Source: Coxiella endosymbiont of Ornithodoros amblus (GTDB lineage: Bacteria > Pseudomonadota > Gammaproteobacteria > Coxiellales > Coxiellaceae). From it: DNA of 47,019 nt. The stretch covers positions 1-47,019 of the forward strand of contig NZ_VFIV01000003.1 in assembly GCF_019425495.1 (NCBI RefSeq), read 5' to 3'. A program made the translations under genes and the position numbers. Under the pieces are notes generated by a model. The model was not told where the DNA came from and did no database searches. It was given only the letters and a program-made list of their open reading frames with translations. Positions 10,379-22,862 of the stretch are shown here, one piece after another (position 1 is the stretch's first letter; each line of letters opens with the position of its first letter).

Positions 10379-10803
10379 TTAGTTTACATAACCAGCTGCC
10401 ACGTCTCCGCCGCTGGAGACCAAAGTCAACTCTTCGCGTTCAGGGGTCGGTGTTAAGATGTAATTGTCTTTCGCTTCAATCCCATATTTTATTTGAGGTG
10501 TGATTGTGATTACACCATTTTGAATTTCGATGGCATCGACCAATCCTGTTCCACTCCCCGATGGTGTAGCAGGAGGAACGCCATTATCGCCCGCTGAGCA
10601 TTCTGAAAGGTCGTTTGTCATTTGGTAATACTCTTCGACCGCTAGTTTGTAAGGCGTCGTGGCCTGGACGACTTCTTTAAAAAACGAGCCCGCCGAGTGT
10701 AGGTATGATAAGAAGAAATCGCGATTATAATCAAAATACCAATGATAGCAATCACGATTAGTAATTCCATTAATGTGAATCCCGCCGTTCGATTTCTCTG
10801 CAT
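10379..10803 (-). pseudogene. pilA: pilA, type IV major prepilin, one-base frameshift
   Basis: From ATG 10,803 the peptide begins MQRNRTAG then FTLMELLIVIAIIGIL, a textbook type IV prepilin leader with cleavage between G8 and F9 and Glu at mature position 5. The frame is lost at a run of T (read on the minus strand) after RRARF, around 10,690. One added base would restore KEVVQATTPYKLAVEEYY, which runs into the open segment at 10,379-10,621 (MTNDLSECSAGDNGVPPATP), ending at a TAA. Otherwise the ~140-residue pilin is complete. The damage is a single homopolymer indel, so this is the least decayed pil gene; a sequencing error is possible here but would not rescue the rest of the locus. Confidence 0.85.
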
Positions 10804-10935
10804 AATAACTTCCCCAAAAACGAGATATCTTTAATTAGGCGAAGGAGAATAAAGTTGCAATACAGGGTTTTGATGATTGCGGTATCCGCCAACTTGACCT
10901 CCTGCTCCGCTTACGTGATGATAAGCATCACACCG

Positions 10936-11008
<73 letters not shown>

Positions 11009-11109
11009 TTCGAAAGCGCCAGTCAAGATGAGTTGTTTGATGTGGATGTAAAAAGTGCGCATCAAAGTCCAGCTTTAAAAATTTAAATTGTCATTTAAGG
11101 GTTAAACAA

Positions 11110-11322
11110 TCAAAAATGGATAAAGAAAAAAACTTTTTTTGAGGATCTCGACTCAATATCATAGATATAGAAGAGAATCCGTTTGAATGAGTAGACATCC
11201 TGCTTTTGATGCAAGCGGTTATGTTCGCCTCGGAGAAATGGTGAACCATCATTTAAAGCCGTTAAAAGTGAATCTGAAAACCCGTCAAAGCCTGGAACTT
11301 TGATGGATTTTTTTAAAATCAT
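11110..11322 (-). other. unidentified 70-codon open frame
   Basis: The stretch between the tRNA and the aldo/keto reductase remnant contains only a short minus-strand frame (IKVPGFDGFSDSLLTALNDG is its most protein-like segment). I recognise no family and see no ribosome binding site. It is probably the remnant of a decayed gene. Confidence 0.2.
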
Positions 11323-11329
11323 CAGATTT

Positions 11330-11369
11330 CAGCCTGCAGATTGGGCTGAGCTTGCGAAGCCCAACGGCT
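11330..11369. repeat. hairpin repeat B, copy 1
   Basis: CAGCCTGCAGATTGGGCTGA followed by GCTTGCGAAGCCCAACGG forms a hairpin with the arms TTGGGCT and AGCCCAA. The reverse complement of 41,798-41,833 is nearly the same over ~37 bases. It separates the frame at 11,110-11,322 from the aldo/keto reductase remnant. Confidence 0.6.
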
Positions 11370-11395
11370 AAAATACCCGGTAGGCTTGGATTTTA

Positions 11396-12045
11396 TGCCA
11401 GAATTAAAACTCTTGGATGAAAACATTATTAGTGCTTTTGAAGCGACTGAATAAGCTTGGTACAATGATACCTTATCAACTATTATCGACTGTGCCCCCA
11501 TCTATTTTAGTGAGTCAGCCATCGGTAACGCGTTAAAGGATGTAATCAAGGTAGGTGATGTGGTGCGCGAAGAATTGTGGAATAGCGACAACGCGTCTGA
11601 AGATGTAGAATCCGCTTGTAAAAAAACGTTAAACGATTTACAACTGGATTATTTAGATTTGTATTTAATAACGTTGGCTGGTGACGTAAAAATATTCGGT
11701 GGGTTATAAAATCCCTGAAAATGGAGATGCTTTTATTCCATTAGGCAAATTGCCTATTACTTCTACTTGGAAAAGTATGGAAAATTTAGTCGGGCAAGGA
11801 TTAACAAAGTCCATTGGTGTTTCTAACTTTTCGATTAGCCGAATCGAAGAATTAAGTAAGCATCATTTAAAACTACAGTTAATCAGGTCGAAAGTCATCT
11901 TTTTTAGCGAAAAATGAGCTATTAAATTTTTATTGAAAAAATAATATTATTATGACTGCTTATTCACCATTCGGCTCAACCGATCGTCCGGAAACGTGCA
12001 AAGCTAAAGATGAACCTTCTTTATTCGAAAATCCAGTAATAAATG
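11396..12045 (+). pseudogene. aldo/keto reductase, decayed and 3'-truncated
   Basis: Aldo/keto reductases are NADPH-dependent carbonyl reductases with a TIM-barrel fold. Starting MPELKLLDENIISAF at 11,396, the remnant shows CAPIYFSESAIGNALKDV, ACKKTLNDLQLDYLDLYLI, a frameshift, then WKSMENLVGQGLTKSIGVSN, the family GLxKSIGVSNF signature, and MTAYSPFGSTDRPE. An early internal part (including the catalytic Asp/Tyr region, normally GYRxIDxAxxYxNE) is collapsed. The reading ends about 12,045, in the middle of the oppositely oriented ABC ATPase remnant, so the last ~50 codons were deleted. Confidence 0.8.
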
Positions 12046-12515
12046 CGATTGCCAAAGCGCGAGCCACACCGACAGACTGTTGTTGGCCGCCCGAGAGTTC
12101 ATCGGAATAACGCTGTGCAAATTTTTGAGGATCTAAATGCACCATTTCGAGCAATTCGGCAGCACGTTGGATGCACTTAGCTTTCGTATAATGCAGCAGT
12201 TTTAACAAGATAGTCACATTTTTTCCAATTGTTATATGAGTGAATAATTCGATTTTCTGAAACACATAGCTGATGGAGCGACGCAGTTCGCTCAGGTTAT
12301 ATTCCCTAACATCTTTTCCTTCAATTTTAATTGTTCCCGAGGTGGTTCGATAAGTCGATTGATCATTTTCATGAGAGTGGTCTTAGAATTTCCTAAAGAA
12401 CCAAGAAAAATAAGGGTTTCAGCATCTTTGGCTTCAAAGGAAACCGAATCAACAGTGGGAAATTTGACCGAGCGGTAGAATTTTGTAATGCGGTCGAGCG
12501 TGATGATAATGCTAT
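12040..12515 (-). pseudogene. osmoprotectant-type ABC transporter ATPase, decayed and 3'-truncated
   Basis: The minus strand encodes pieces of an ABC ATPase: ITLDRITKFYRSVKFPTVDS at the start, a Walker A region reading GSLGNSKTT (normally GxSGxGKTT), IELFTHITIGKNVTILL, and YSDELSGGQQQSVGVARALA with the LSGGQ signature. The best match by eye is the OpuCA/ProV-like glycine betaine class. After the signature the frame runs straight into aldo/keto reductase sequence, so Walker B and the C-terminal half are gone. Frameshifts lie between the N-terminal pieces. Non-functional. Confidence 0.75.
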
Positions 12516-12546
12516 TGTAACGGATGGAGCGGATTGTAAACAGACT

Positions 12547-13668
12547 CTAAATTTTAATAATTAAATTTTCACCCCAATAAATCGCACCTAAAATAATAGC
12601 GGATTTTTTAGCGCCGGTGACGCGGGGTAAATTGCCGGGTTTTTTTCTAAGGTTTGTTTAGCGAGCCAAGCGAAACAAACGGCTTCAAGCCAATCGGGAT
12701 GAACACCGATTTCTTTTGTCGTGCTAACCGCAGTGGTTTGCATAATACTTTTAAACGATTAACCAAATGATGATTGCGTTCTCCACTGCCGCATAACCAC
12801 AGACTTCCCGAATCCATAGAAAAATTTCGACAGTTATTGGCAACGCTTCTTGCCGTTAATTCAACGAGCGTTGCTTGAATATCGACGGGGTCGAATTTTT
12901 CGCCATTCAAATTTTTTTTAAGCCAATTAAGGTTAAAATATTCGCGACCGGTGTTTTTGTGGCGGGGTTTGAAAATAAGGGTCTGCTAACAATTGCACTA
13001 CTAATTTTTCTTGCACACGTCCATTCGCAGCCCACTGCCATTAATCATCGTAATCTTTATTTAAATTCATTAAGCACCAGGCGTCCAACAAAGTGTTTCC
13101 TGGCCCCGTGTCAAAACTAATGGTAGATTTTCCAGGGTCGCGTGGAAGTAAAGGTGAGATTGGCAATACCGCCAATATTCAAAATCAACCGGTTTTCGCT
13201 TTGATCGTGTAAAAGAAATTCATGAAAAGAAGGCGTTAACGGCGCTCCTTGCCCACTTAAAGCCGTATCGCGACGTCGAAAATCGGCTACTATCGTAATG
13301 CCAGTGAGGGCAGAAATGGTGTTAGGGTCGCCGATTTGGAGAGTAAAATGATGTTTCCCTTTGGGCATGTGTCGAATTGTCTGCCCGTGACTGGGCAATG
13401 GCCTGAATGGAATCTGAGGAGACCTTCGCTTTTTTAACAGCTTTAAGACAGCTTTTCCAAAAAGTCGTCCCAAGGCAACGTCGGTTTCTCCCATGCTGAG
13501 AATGGAATTATCGGTGCCAGTGGATAAAGCAACAAGGTTTTTTAATTCCGTCGGGATAGGTTCCCCATGCGTTGCAATGATTTTCAATGGATCGAATTGA
13601 ACGAGAGCGGTATCAAGCGCATCTATGCTCGTGCCGGAAATAAGGCCGATATACCGTTCTTTTGGCAC
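12547..13668 (-). pseudogene. anmK: anmK, anhydro-N-acetylmuramic acid kinase, frameshifted
   Basis: AnmK phosphorylates and opens 1,6-anhydro-MurNAc during murein recycling. The N-terminal half is open (13,117-13,668): YIGLISGTSIDALDTALVQF with the GTSxDxxD motif, PSHGQTIRH, and LILNIGGIANLTF. The C-terminal half (12,647-12,910 and on to TAG 12,549) shows VDIQATLVELTARSV, LWLCGSGERNHHLVNRL and, in a third frame, NLPRVTGAKKSAI. The central part is frameshifted and altered. It lies five bases from mepM on the same strand, an old operon. The usual GTSMDG is GTSIDA here. Confidence 0.85.
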
Positions 13669-13672
13669 CCGG

Positions 13673-14944
13673 TTAACTCGGATGTTTCATTTTCATGTTA
13701 TTCGCCGCTAATTTATTGTATTGATGGAGATGCAATTGAGCTAACAACTGTCTAACTTCTTTGTGAAAACGGTTTTTATAATCGCGCGGAATGGATTGGT
13801 CGGTAGGCAGTTTTATAGCTAACCAATCTTTGGCTTTACCATCGATGAAAAATCCAAAATGAAGGTGAGGACCGGTTGCCCAGCCGGATTCACCCACGTA
13901 TCCGATGATTTGCCCTTTATGCACCCACTGGCAGCGTTTAATTTTCGCAAAACGTGATAGATGCCCATACAGCGCCAAATAATCATGTCCATAACTAATT
14001 TTAACGGTCCTTCCATAGCCGCCATCTCGTCCAATAAAAGCGACATGCCCTTCGCCGATGGACTTGACTGGCGCTCCGAAACGTGCCGCAAAATCGACCC
14101 CCAAGTGAGGGCGTATTTTATGTAAGATAGGGTCTAAACGATGATAGGTAAAACGACTGCTGATGCGAGTGTAATGTAATGGTGCATGTAAGAAGCGTGC
14201 TTCAATTCCACGACCGTCCGGCGTGTAATAAGCCGTATGTGCAATCGGATAAGTGTAGCGAACAGCTGGATAGGTTTTACCACGATGGCGGAATTCTGCG
14301 GCAATGATATCGCCATCGCGATACTTTTTCCCGTTGGCGTATTCAACTTGATACAAAAATTCAAAACGATCACTGCAGTGAATATCACGTGAAAAATTAA
14401 TTTGCCCTCCGAAAATCGATTGAAGTTCTTTTTGCATTCGATAGGTCAGACCGGCTTTTTTGGCATCTTGATTTAGAGAATGATGTATGGTTACGGATTT
14501 GTAACCTAGTGCGGTGCTAATTGATTTTTGGTCTATTTGGCTGATGAAGCGATTGTTCTCGTGTTTAATGCTCAAGGTGTTGGTGGATGAGAGGGGATAT
14601 TTGAGTGCAACCAATTGGTGGGGCGGTTTGATTTGAAAATAGAGCGTTTGATTAGGATGAAGAGTAGCCAACAATTTACATTGTTTAGCTAGTTGAACTA
14701 AATCTTTTTGGTTAATCTTTAGACAATTAAAAATAGCCGCTAAAGTATACCCCTTTTTAATAATTATTTTTTTCCAATCCGAATTAGAGTTGTTTATATT
14801 TTTTGCAATAGTTATTGAGTGAGGTTCATTGAGCGTTAGTTGTTTCGTTTTCGGGGAGGCATAAGCGTAAAGTAAACCGGCGATGGTGATGAAAAGTAGC
14901 GGAATGACAGTAAAAATTACGATTTTTGATTTCCAAGCTTTCAT
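13673..14944 (-). CDS. M23 murein DD-endopeptidase, MepM/OapA-like
   Basis: A 423-residue periplasmic peptidase that should cut peptidoglycan cross-links. Residues 7-27 are a signal anchor. A LysM/OapA-like region follows (WKKIIIKKGYTLAAIFNCL, about residues 57-75), then an elongated linker domain, then a zinc-dependent M23 domain from about residue 255. Metal ligands are visible as HxxxD (H280, D284) and HLH (H360, H362), with GH around 328. Length is typical of MepM (440 aa in E. coli). It is divergent from tyrS, with 108 bases between the starts, and lies upstream of the dead anmK. No damage seen. Confidence 0.9.
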   Translation of the reverse strand: MKAWKSKIVIFTVIPLLFITIAGLLYAYASPKTKQLTLNEPHSITIAKNINNSNSDWKKIIIKKGYTLAAIFNCLKINQKDLVQLAKQCKLLATLHPNQTLYFQIKPPHQLVALKYPLSSTNTLSIKHENNRFISQIDQKSISTALGYKSVTIHHSLNQDAKKAGLTYRMQKELQSIFGGQINFSRDIHCSDRFEFLYQVEYANGKKYRDGDIIAAEFRHRGKTYPAVRYTYPIAHTAYYTPDGRGIEARFLHAPLHYTRISSRFTYHRLDPILHKIRPHLGVDFAARFGAPVKSIGEGHVAFIGRDGGYGRTVKISYGHDYLALYGHLSRFAKIKRCQWVHKGQIIGYVGESGWATGPHLHFGFFIDGKAKDWLAIKLPTDQSIPRDYKNRFHKEVRQLLAQLHLHQYNKLAANNMKMKHPS

Positions 14945-15052
14945 GAGGTTCCCTTTGGTTTACCAGAAGTTGCAGTTCCAATTCTGAATCATACCACGTA
15001 ACATAAAAGCACGGAATAAAATACTCCAAATTATGACTAGGAATTTAATTTA

Positions 15053-16252
15053 ATGATTTCGTCACAGAAAGCTTTCGAAGAAATTAAACGAGGGGCTGTT
15101 GAAATTGTTCATGAGGATGAATTGATTTCCCGATTAGCGGAAGAAAAGCCACTTCGAATTAAATTGGGGTTTGACCCCACCGCTCCCGATATTCATTTTG
15201 GCCATACAGTGGTACTGAATAAATTGCGTCAATTTCAAACTTTGGAGCACGAGGTGATTTTTTTAATCGGCGATTTCACTGCGATGATCGGTGACCCGAC
15301 AGGAAAAAATATCACGCGCCAACCGCTCACGCGTGAGGTTGTGATGGAGAATATCAAAACTTACGAAACGCAAGTCTTTCGGATTTTAAATCCTGATAAA
15401 ACGCAAGTTACCTCTAATTCTACCTGGATAAATAAATTAAAAGCCGATGATTTAGTGCGATTAGCTGCAACTTATACGGTGGCGCGCATGTTGGAACGCG
15501 ATGATTTTAATAAACGTTACCTGTCGAAGCAACCGATTGCTATTCATGAATTTTTGTATCCCTTATTACAAGGCTACGATTCGGTGGCTTTGCGGGCGGA
15601 TGTTGAGTTAGGCGGCACGGATCAAAAATTTAATTTATTAGTCGGGCGTGAATTGCAAAAACACTTTGGCCAAAGACCGCAATGCGTATTAACCGTTCCT
15701 TTATTGGAAGGGCTAGATGGGATTCAAAAAATGTCGAAATCATTAAATAATTATATCGGTATCACCGAACCACCCGAGGAAATGTATGGAAAAGTGATGT
15801 CAATATCGGATGAATTGATGTGGCGTTATTATGAATTATTAAGTTTTCGACCGATGCGAGAAATTAACCGATGGCGCGAAGAAGTGTTGGAAGGAAGAAA
15901 TCCGCGTGATATAAAAATCCTATTAGCCGAGGAATTAGTGACGCGCTTTCACAGTAAAGAAGCCGCAAAAAAAGCGCATCAACATTTTGTTGACCGGTTT
16001 AAACGTCATGAATTACCGACTGATCTTGATGAAATTGAATTAACGGCTGAAAATACTAATTTAAAGATAGGCTACATTTTGCAACGCGCCGGATTAGTGA
16101 ACAACACTTCGGAGGGATTACGAATGATTGCACAGGGAGCTGTGCGTATTGATGGTGAACGTGTTGAAGATGTTAAATTAGCTATCCCTCGAGGTGAAAG
16201 CCATCTTTTTCAAGTGGGAAAGCGGCGGTTTGCGAAAGTGAAGGTAATTTAA
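15053..16252 (+). CDS. tyrS: tyrosyl-tRNA synthetase
   Basis: TyrRS charges tRNA-Tyr. The 399-residue protein has the class I HIGH motif as HFGH (residues 48-51), the KMSKS motif at 226-230, and a C-terminal S4 RNA-binding domain with [18 protein letters not shown]. The start at ATG 15,053 gives [19 protein letters not shown], as expected for this (TyrZ-like) class. There is no sign of damage. It is divergent from the M23 peptidase gene. Confidence 0.96.
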   Translation: MISSQKAFEEIKRGAVEIVHEDELISRLAEEKPLRIKLGFDPTAPDIHFGHTVVLNKLRQFQTLEHEVIFLIGDFTAMIGDPTGKNITRQPLTREVVMENIKTYETQVFRILNPDKTQVTSNSTWINKLKADDLVRLAATYTVARMLERDDFNKRYLSKQPIAIHEFLYPLLQGYDSVALRADVELGGTDQKFNLLVGRELQKHFGQRPQCVLTVPLLEGLDGIQKMSKSLNNYIGITEPPEEMYGKVMSISDELMWRYYELLSFRPMREINRWREEVLEGRNPRDIKILLAEELVTRFHSKEAAKKAHQHFVDRFKRHELPTDLDEIELTAENTNLKIGYILQRAGLVNNTSEGLRMIAQGAVRIDGERVEDVKLAIPRGESHLFQVGKRRFAKVKVI

Positions 16253-16727
16253 CACAACCCGAACCTGCCCTGCCCGGACGGTTAAATTCATTAGAAGGCG
16301 CTTTCAGTGGCTAGCGGTCCATTGAGTTGTGGTAGAATTCTTCCATAAGGTTGCATGAGGAGTCATCGCTAAAAGGTATGTTGTCATCAATACCAAGCTC
16401 ATGAAAAGCGGACCCATTTTTTTGATTTATACTTACATCCCTTTGCCTCCGTCATCGAACCTGTAAAGCCATTAGGCAATTATCTAAGTATTATTTGGCC
16501 AAACTAATCTGCTGGCGATCGCCTATTTGTAATGTAAGAAATATCTGATCAAAAAATTTTAATTTATTGATTTTTATATTAAAAATATGTGTAGTATGCT
16601 ATAGTTGAATTTGAGAACTGTTTTTCAAGGAAGCTATTGTTATCCAACGTACACTAGGATATTATTCCAAGCCCAGCTATAGAGTTCTTGCTCCCCACTG
16701 GGGTTAAGGGAAAGCACGCGATAATTG
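16253..16727. other. gene-free spacer upstream of the rRNA operon
   Basis: I see no gene, no long open frame and no convincing hairpin in these ~475 bases. The stretch becomes AT-rich from about 16,540, which could act as an UP-element-like region for the rRNA promoter downstream. Confidence 0.4.
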
Positions 16728-16755
16728 TTGACATTGCTTGCGGGACGCGTAGAAT
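16728..16755 (+). promoter_or_regulatory. rRNA operon promoter
   Basis: TTGACA at 16,728-16,733 and TAGAAT at 16,750-16,755 are separated by 16 bases. They match sigma-70 consensus hexamers and lie ~190 bases before the 16S start, the usual distance for an rrn leader. Confidence 0.7.
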
Positions 16756-16787
16756 GGTTATCCATTTCATAATGGAAATGTGGAATT

Positions 16788-16797
16788 GCTCTTTAAA
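16788..16797 (+). promoter_or_regulatory. boxA antitermination site in the rrn leader
   Basis: TGCTCTTTAA matches the boxA consensus bound by NusB-NusE (S10). It lies in the leader between promoter and 16S. A similar TGCTCTTTAACAATTT occurs again before 23S at about 18,873-18,888, as is usual for rrn operons. Confidence 0.75.
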
Positions 16798-16943
16798 AAT
16801 TTAGCAGCAAACGGAAGCAGTTTGTGTGGGTACTGTGCAAGTCGTTGAATCACCAAGATTTACGACACACAGCCTGCTAACTGCAGTGTTTTGTGTCGAG
16901 CCTTTTTTATACCCTTTTTGTTAAGGGTATAAAATCTGATATT

Positions 16944-18498
<1,555 letters not shown>

Positions 18499-18550
18499 CT
18501 TTTAGTGATTCAAACTTGTACCGGTATCCACCCAAACTGCTTTCAACGCT

Positions 18551-18695
18551 AGAAGACAGAGGACAGAATCACGGTTAAAAGGGGTCTGTAGCTCAGTTGG
18601 TTAGAGCGCACTCCTGATAAGGGTGAGGCCGGAAGTTCAAATCTTCCCAGACCCACCACTTAATAATCAATCTGTCCTCTATCTTTTGTCCTCTG
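18551..18695 (+). repeat. inverted repeat flanking tRNA-Ile, shared with the 23S IVS
   Basis: The left arm AGAAGACAGAGGACAGAAT (18,551-18,569) and the right arm TCTGTCCTCTATCTTTTGTC (18,671-18,690) can pair (ten perfect bases AGAGGACAGA/TCTGTCCTCT, then weaker) and enclose tRNA-Ile. The left arm is identical over ~18 bases to the complement of the IVS right arm at 20,560-20,583. Confidence 0.65.
18582..18658 (+). tRNA. tRNA-Ile (anticodon GAT)
   Basis: In the 16S-23S spacer. Acceptor GGGTCTG pairs with CAGACCC; D arm GCTCAGTTGGTTAGAGC; anticodon loop CTGATAA with GAT; T arm GTTCAAATC; CCA is encoded. 77 bases. Confidence 0.96.
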
Positions 18696-18699
18696 TTAG

Positions 18700-18775
18700 G
18701 GGGCCATAGCTCAGTTGGGAGAGCATCTGCCTTGCAAGCAGAGGGTCGGCGGTTCGACTCCGCCTGGCTCCACCA
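18700..18775 (+). tRNA. tRNA-Ala (anticodon TGC)
   Basis: In the 16S-23S spacer. Acceptor GGGGCCA pairs with TGGCTCC, which includes the G3.U70 alanine identity pair; anticodon loop CTTGCAA with TGC; T arm GTTCGACTC; CCA encoded. 76 bases. Confidence 0.96.
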
Positions 18776-19194
18776 AACTTTAAGATTAACCGCTTCCAAA
18801 ACTTATATTTCTGGCATCAAGAAACTTGTGGCAAGGAATTAACACAGGTTTGCTGATGCGTGAAACTTGCACGCTGCTCTTTAACAATTTGGTGAAAAGT
18901 AAAGGCGCCATTTAGGTATTCTATGTCGTTATTGACATGGTAACCCTGGAATCACTTAGGGTTGCATGGTCAAGTGAATAAGCGCATATGGTGGATGCCT
19001 TGGCAGTAAGAGGCGACGAAGGACGTAGTAGCCTGCGATAAGCTTCGGGGAGCTGGCAAACAAGCAATGATCCGGAGATTTCCGAATGGGGAAACCCAAC
19101 CTTTCGGGGTTATCGTGCACTGAATCCATAGGTGTACGAAGCGAACCTGGGGAACTGAAACATCTAAGTACCCAGAGGAAAAGAAATCAATCGA

Positions 19195-19226
<32 letters not shown>

Positions 19227-19419
19227 CAGCCCAGTTGCTAAATCATTATTTGTTCTAGCAGAATGTTCTGGAAAGTTCAGCCATAGCGGGTGATAGTCCC
19301 GTACGCGAAAGAGTAAATAATGTGGGTAACGATGAGAGTAGGTCGGGACACGTGGAATCTTGACTGAACATGGGGGGACCATCCTCCAAGGCTAAATACT
19401 CCTTACTGACCGATAGCGA

Positions 19420-19453
<34 letters not shown>

Positions 19454-20011
19454 GACGAGGGGAGTGAAATAGAACCTGAAACCGTATGCGTACAAGCAGT
19501 AGGAGCATTTCTTTGGAAGTGTGACTGCGTACCTTTTGTATAATGGGTCAGCGACTTACTTGTTGTAGCGAGCTTAACCATCTAGGGGAGGCGCAGGGAA
19601 ACCGAGTCCGAAATGGGCGTTTAGTTGCAACGAGTAGACCCGAAACCGAGCGATCTATCTATGGCCAGGGTGAAAGTCAGGTAACACTGACTGGAGGCCC
19701 GAACCCACTAATGTTGAAAAATTAGGGGATGAGCTGTAGATAGGAGTGAAAGGCTAATCAAGCTCGGAGATAGCTGGTTCTCCTCGAAAGCTATTTAGGT
19801 AGCGTCTCGTGTATGACTCTTGGGGGTAGAGCACTGTTTCAGCTAGGGGGCCATCCCGGCCTACCAAACTGAGGCAAACTCCGAATACCAAGAAGTTTTA
19901 GCACGGGAGACACACTGCGGGTGATAAGGTCCGTGGTGGAAAGGGAAACAGCCCAGATCGCCAGCTAAGGTCCCAAAATCACAGTTAAGTGGAAAACGAT
20001 GTGGGAAGGCT

Positions 20012-20076
<65 letters not shown>

Positions 20077-20130
20077 GAGTCATCCTGCGCGGAAGATTTA
20101 ACGGGGCTCAAATTGTGTACCGAAGCTGCG

Positions 20131-20584
20131 ACATCAGAAGACAGAAAACAGATGACAGGGGACAGAAACGTGAGAAAGAAATAGCTAGCTTTGAAGACTT
20201 AGTAGTTTTTCAGAAAGCGTATAACTTCTCTTTGAAAATTCATAGATTAAGTTTAAATATGCCTAAAGAAGACGAATATGGGTTAGCGGATCAAATTCGT
20301 CGAGCAAGCAAATAGCAAATCGATTTGCGCAAATATCGGAGAATGATTTGGAAAACAAGTTGTCTCAAAGCTGAATTTAAGCGATTTATTTTAATTGCAA
20401 TGGGTTCAATCGATGAAATCGAGTCTGGTTGAGATTTTGATTTAGGGTATCTAAACAGAACAAAATTGGATGAACCTTCGTAATGGTTATCAAGATATTG
20501 GGAACATGTTAATAAGAATTACACAAAAGTTGGAGTTCATTTTCATCTTTCTGTCCTCAGTCTTCTGTCCTCTGTCTTCTGATG
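20131..20584 (+). other. 23S intervening sequence (IVS)
   Basis: About 454 bases replace the tip of the helix near E. coli position 1170-1180, between ACCGAAGCTGCG and GGGTAGAGGAGCG. Terminal arms CATCAGAAGACAGA (20,132-20,145) and TCTGTCTTCTGATG (20,571-20,584) are perfect inverted repeats and would extend the host helix. C. burnetii is known to carry a similar-sized IVS (about 444 bases) with an S23p gene at this site. RNase III probably excises it and leaves 23S in two pieces; this is known of the class and not visible here. Confidence 0.9.
20155..20520 (+). pseudogene. S23p / four-helix-bundle IVS protein, frameshifted
   Basis: The family (PF05635, 23S rRNA-intervening sequence protein) forms small four-helix bundles. 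The first frame reads IASFEDLVVFQKAYNFSLKI and YGLADQIRRASK, both typical. It then hits a TAG at 20,313. The expected continuation ICANIGE, a stop, then FGKQVVSK lies in a second frame, and AEFKRFILIAMGSIDEIES followed by a stop in a third. The protein is thus broken by at least two indels and two stops. No ATG precedes the domain in frame outside rRNA sequence. Confidence 0.85.
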
Positions 20585-21219
20585 GGTAGAGGAGCGTTCT
20601 GTAAGCCTGTGAAGGTGAATCGAGAGGTTTGCTGGAGGTATCAGAAGTGCGAATGCTGACATAAGTAACGATAATGTGGGTGAAAAACCCATACGCCGAA
20701 AGTCTAAGGTTTCCTGCGCAACGTTAATCGGCGCAGGGTGAGTCGGCCCCTAAGACGAGGCAGAAATGCGTAGTCGATGGGAAACGGGTTAATATTCCCG
20801 TACTTTACAATGCTGCGATGGGAGGACGGAGAAGGCTAGGTCAGCCACCCGATGGTTGTGGTGGTTTAAGTGTGTAGGAAGAGTTGTTTGGCAAATCCGG
20901 GAACTCAATTCCGAGGCATGATGACGAAGTACGAACTTGTTCGTGCAAAGTGATTGATGCCATGCTTCCAGGAAAAGTCCCTAAGCTTCAGGGATTGTAA
21001 AACCGTACTATAAACCGACACAGGTGGACGGGTAGAGAATACCAAGGCGTTTGAGAGAACTTGGGTGAAGGAACTAGGCAAAATGGCACCGTAACTTCGG
21101 GAGAAGGTGCGCCCTTGGTAAGTGAAGGTCCTTGCGACTGGACCTGAAAAGGGTTGCAGATACCAGGTGGCTGCGACTGTTTACTAAAAACACAGCACTC
21201 TGCAAACTCGTAAGAGGAC

Positions 21220-21254
<35 letters not shown>

Positions 21255-21291
21255 TAAGTAATGGGGTTAGCCGTTGGGCGAAGCTCTTGAT

Positions 21292-21992
<701 letters not shown>

Positions 21993-22006
21993 AACGGTCC
22001 TAAGGT

Positions 22007-22340
<334 letters not shown>

Positions 22341-22767
22341 CGATAGCCACACTGTCTCCACCCAAGACTCAGTGAAATTGAAATCGCTGTGAAGATGCAG
22401 CGTACCCGCGGCTAGACGGATAGACCCCGTGAACCTTTACTACAGCTTTATACTGAACGTTGAATATGCCTGTGTAGGATAGGTGGGAGGCTTTGAAGCT
22501 GGAGCGCTAGCTCCAGTGGAGCCAATCTTGAAATACCACCCTGGCGTGTTTGAGGTTCTAACCCTGTCCTGTAATCCGGGTCGGGAACAGTGTATGGTGG
22601 GTAGTTTGACTGGGGCGGTCTCCTCCAAAAGAGTAACGGAGGAGTACAAAGGTACTCTCAGCACGGTCGGAAATCGTGCATTGTGTGCAAAGGCATAAGG
22701 GTGCTTGACTGCGAGACTGACAAGTCGAGCAGGTACGAAAGTAGGTCTTAGTGATCCGGTGGTCCTT

Positions 22768-22822
<55 letters not shown>

Positions 22823-22862
22823 ACCACCCAAGAGTTCATATCGACGGTGGTGTTTGGCACCT

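Noticed and set aside
11960-12265. A 101-codon minus-strand ORF as a real ABC protein
   Set aside because: It is a chimera of ABC ATPase and antisense aldo/keto reductase sequence across a deletion joint.
20115-20315. A 66-codon ORF starting inside 23S with an ATG
   Set aside because: The ATG and the first codons belong to 23S and the IVS arm; only the part after ~20,155 is the S23p remnant, which stops early.
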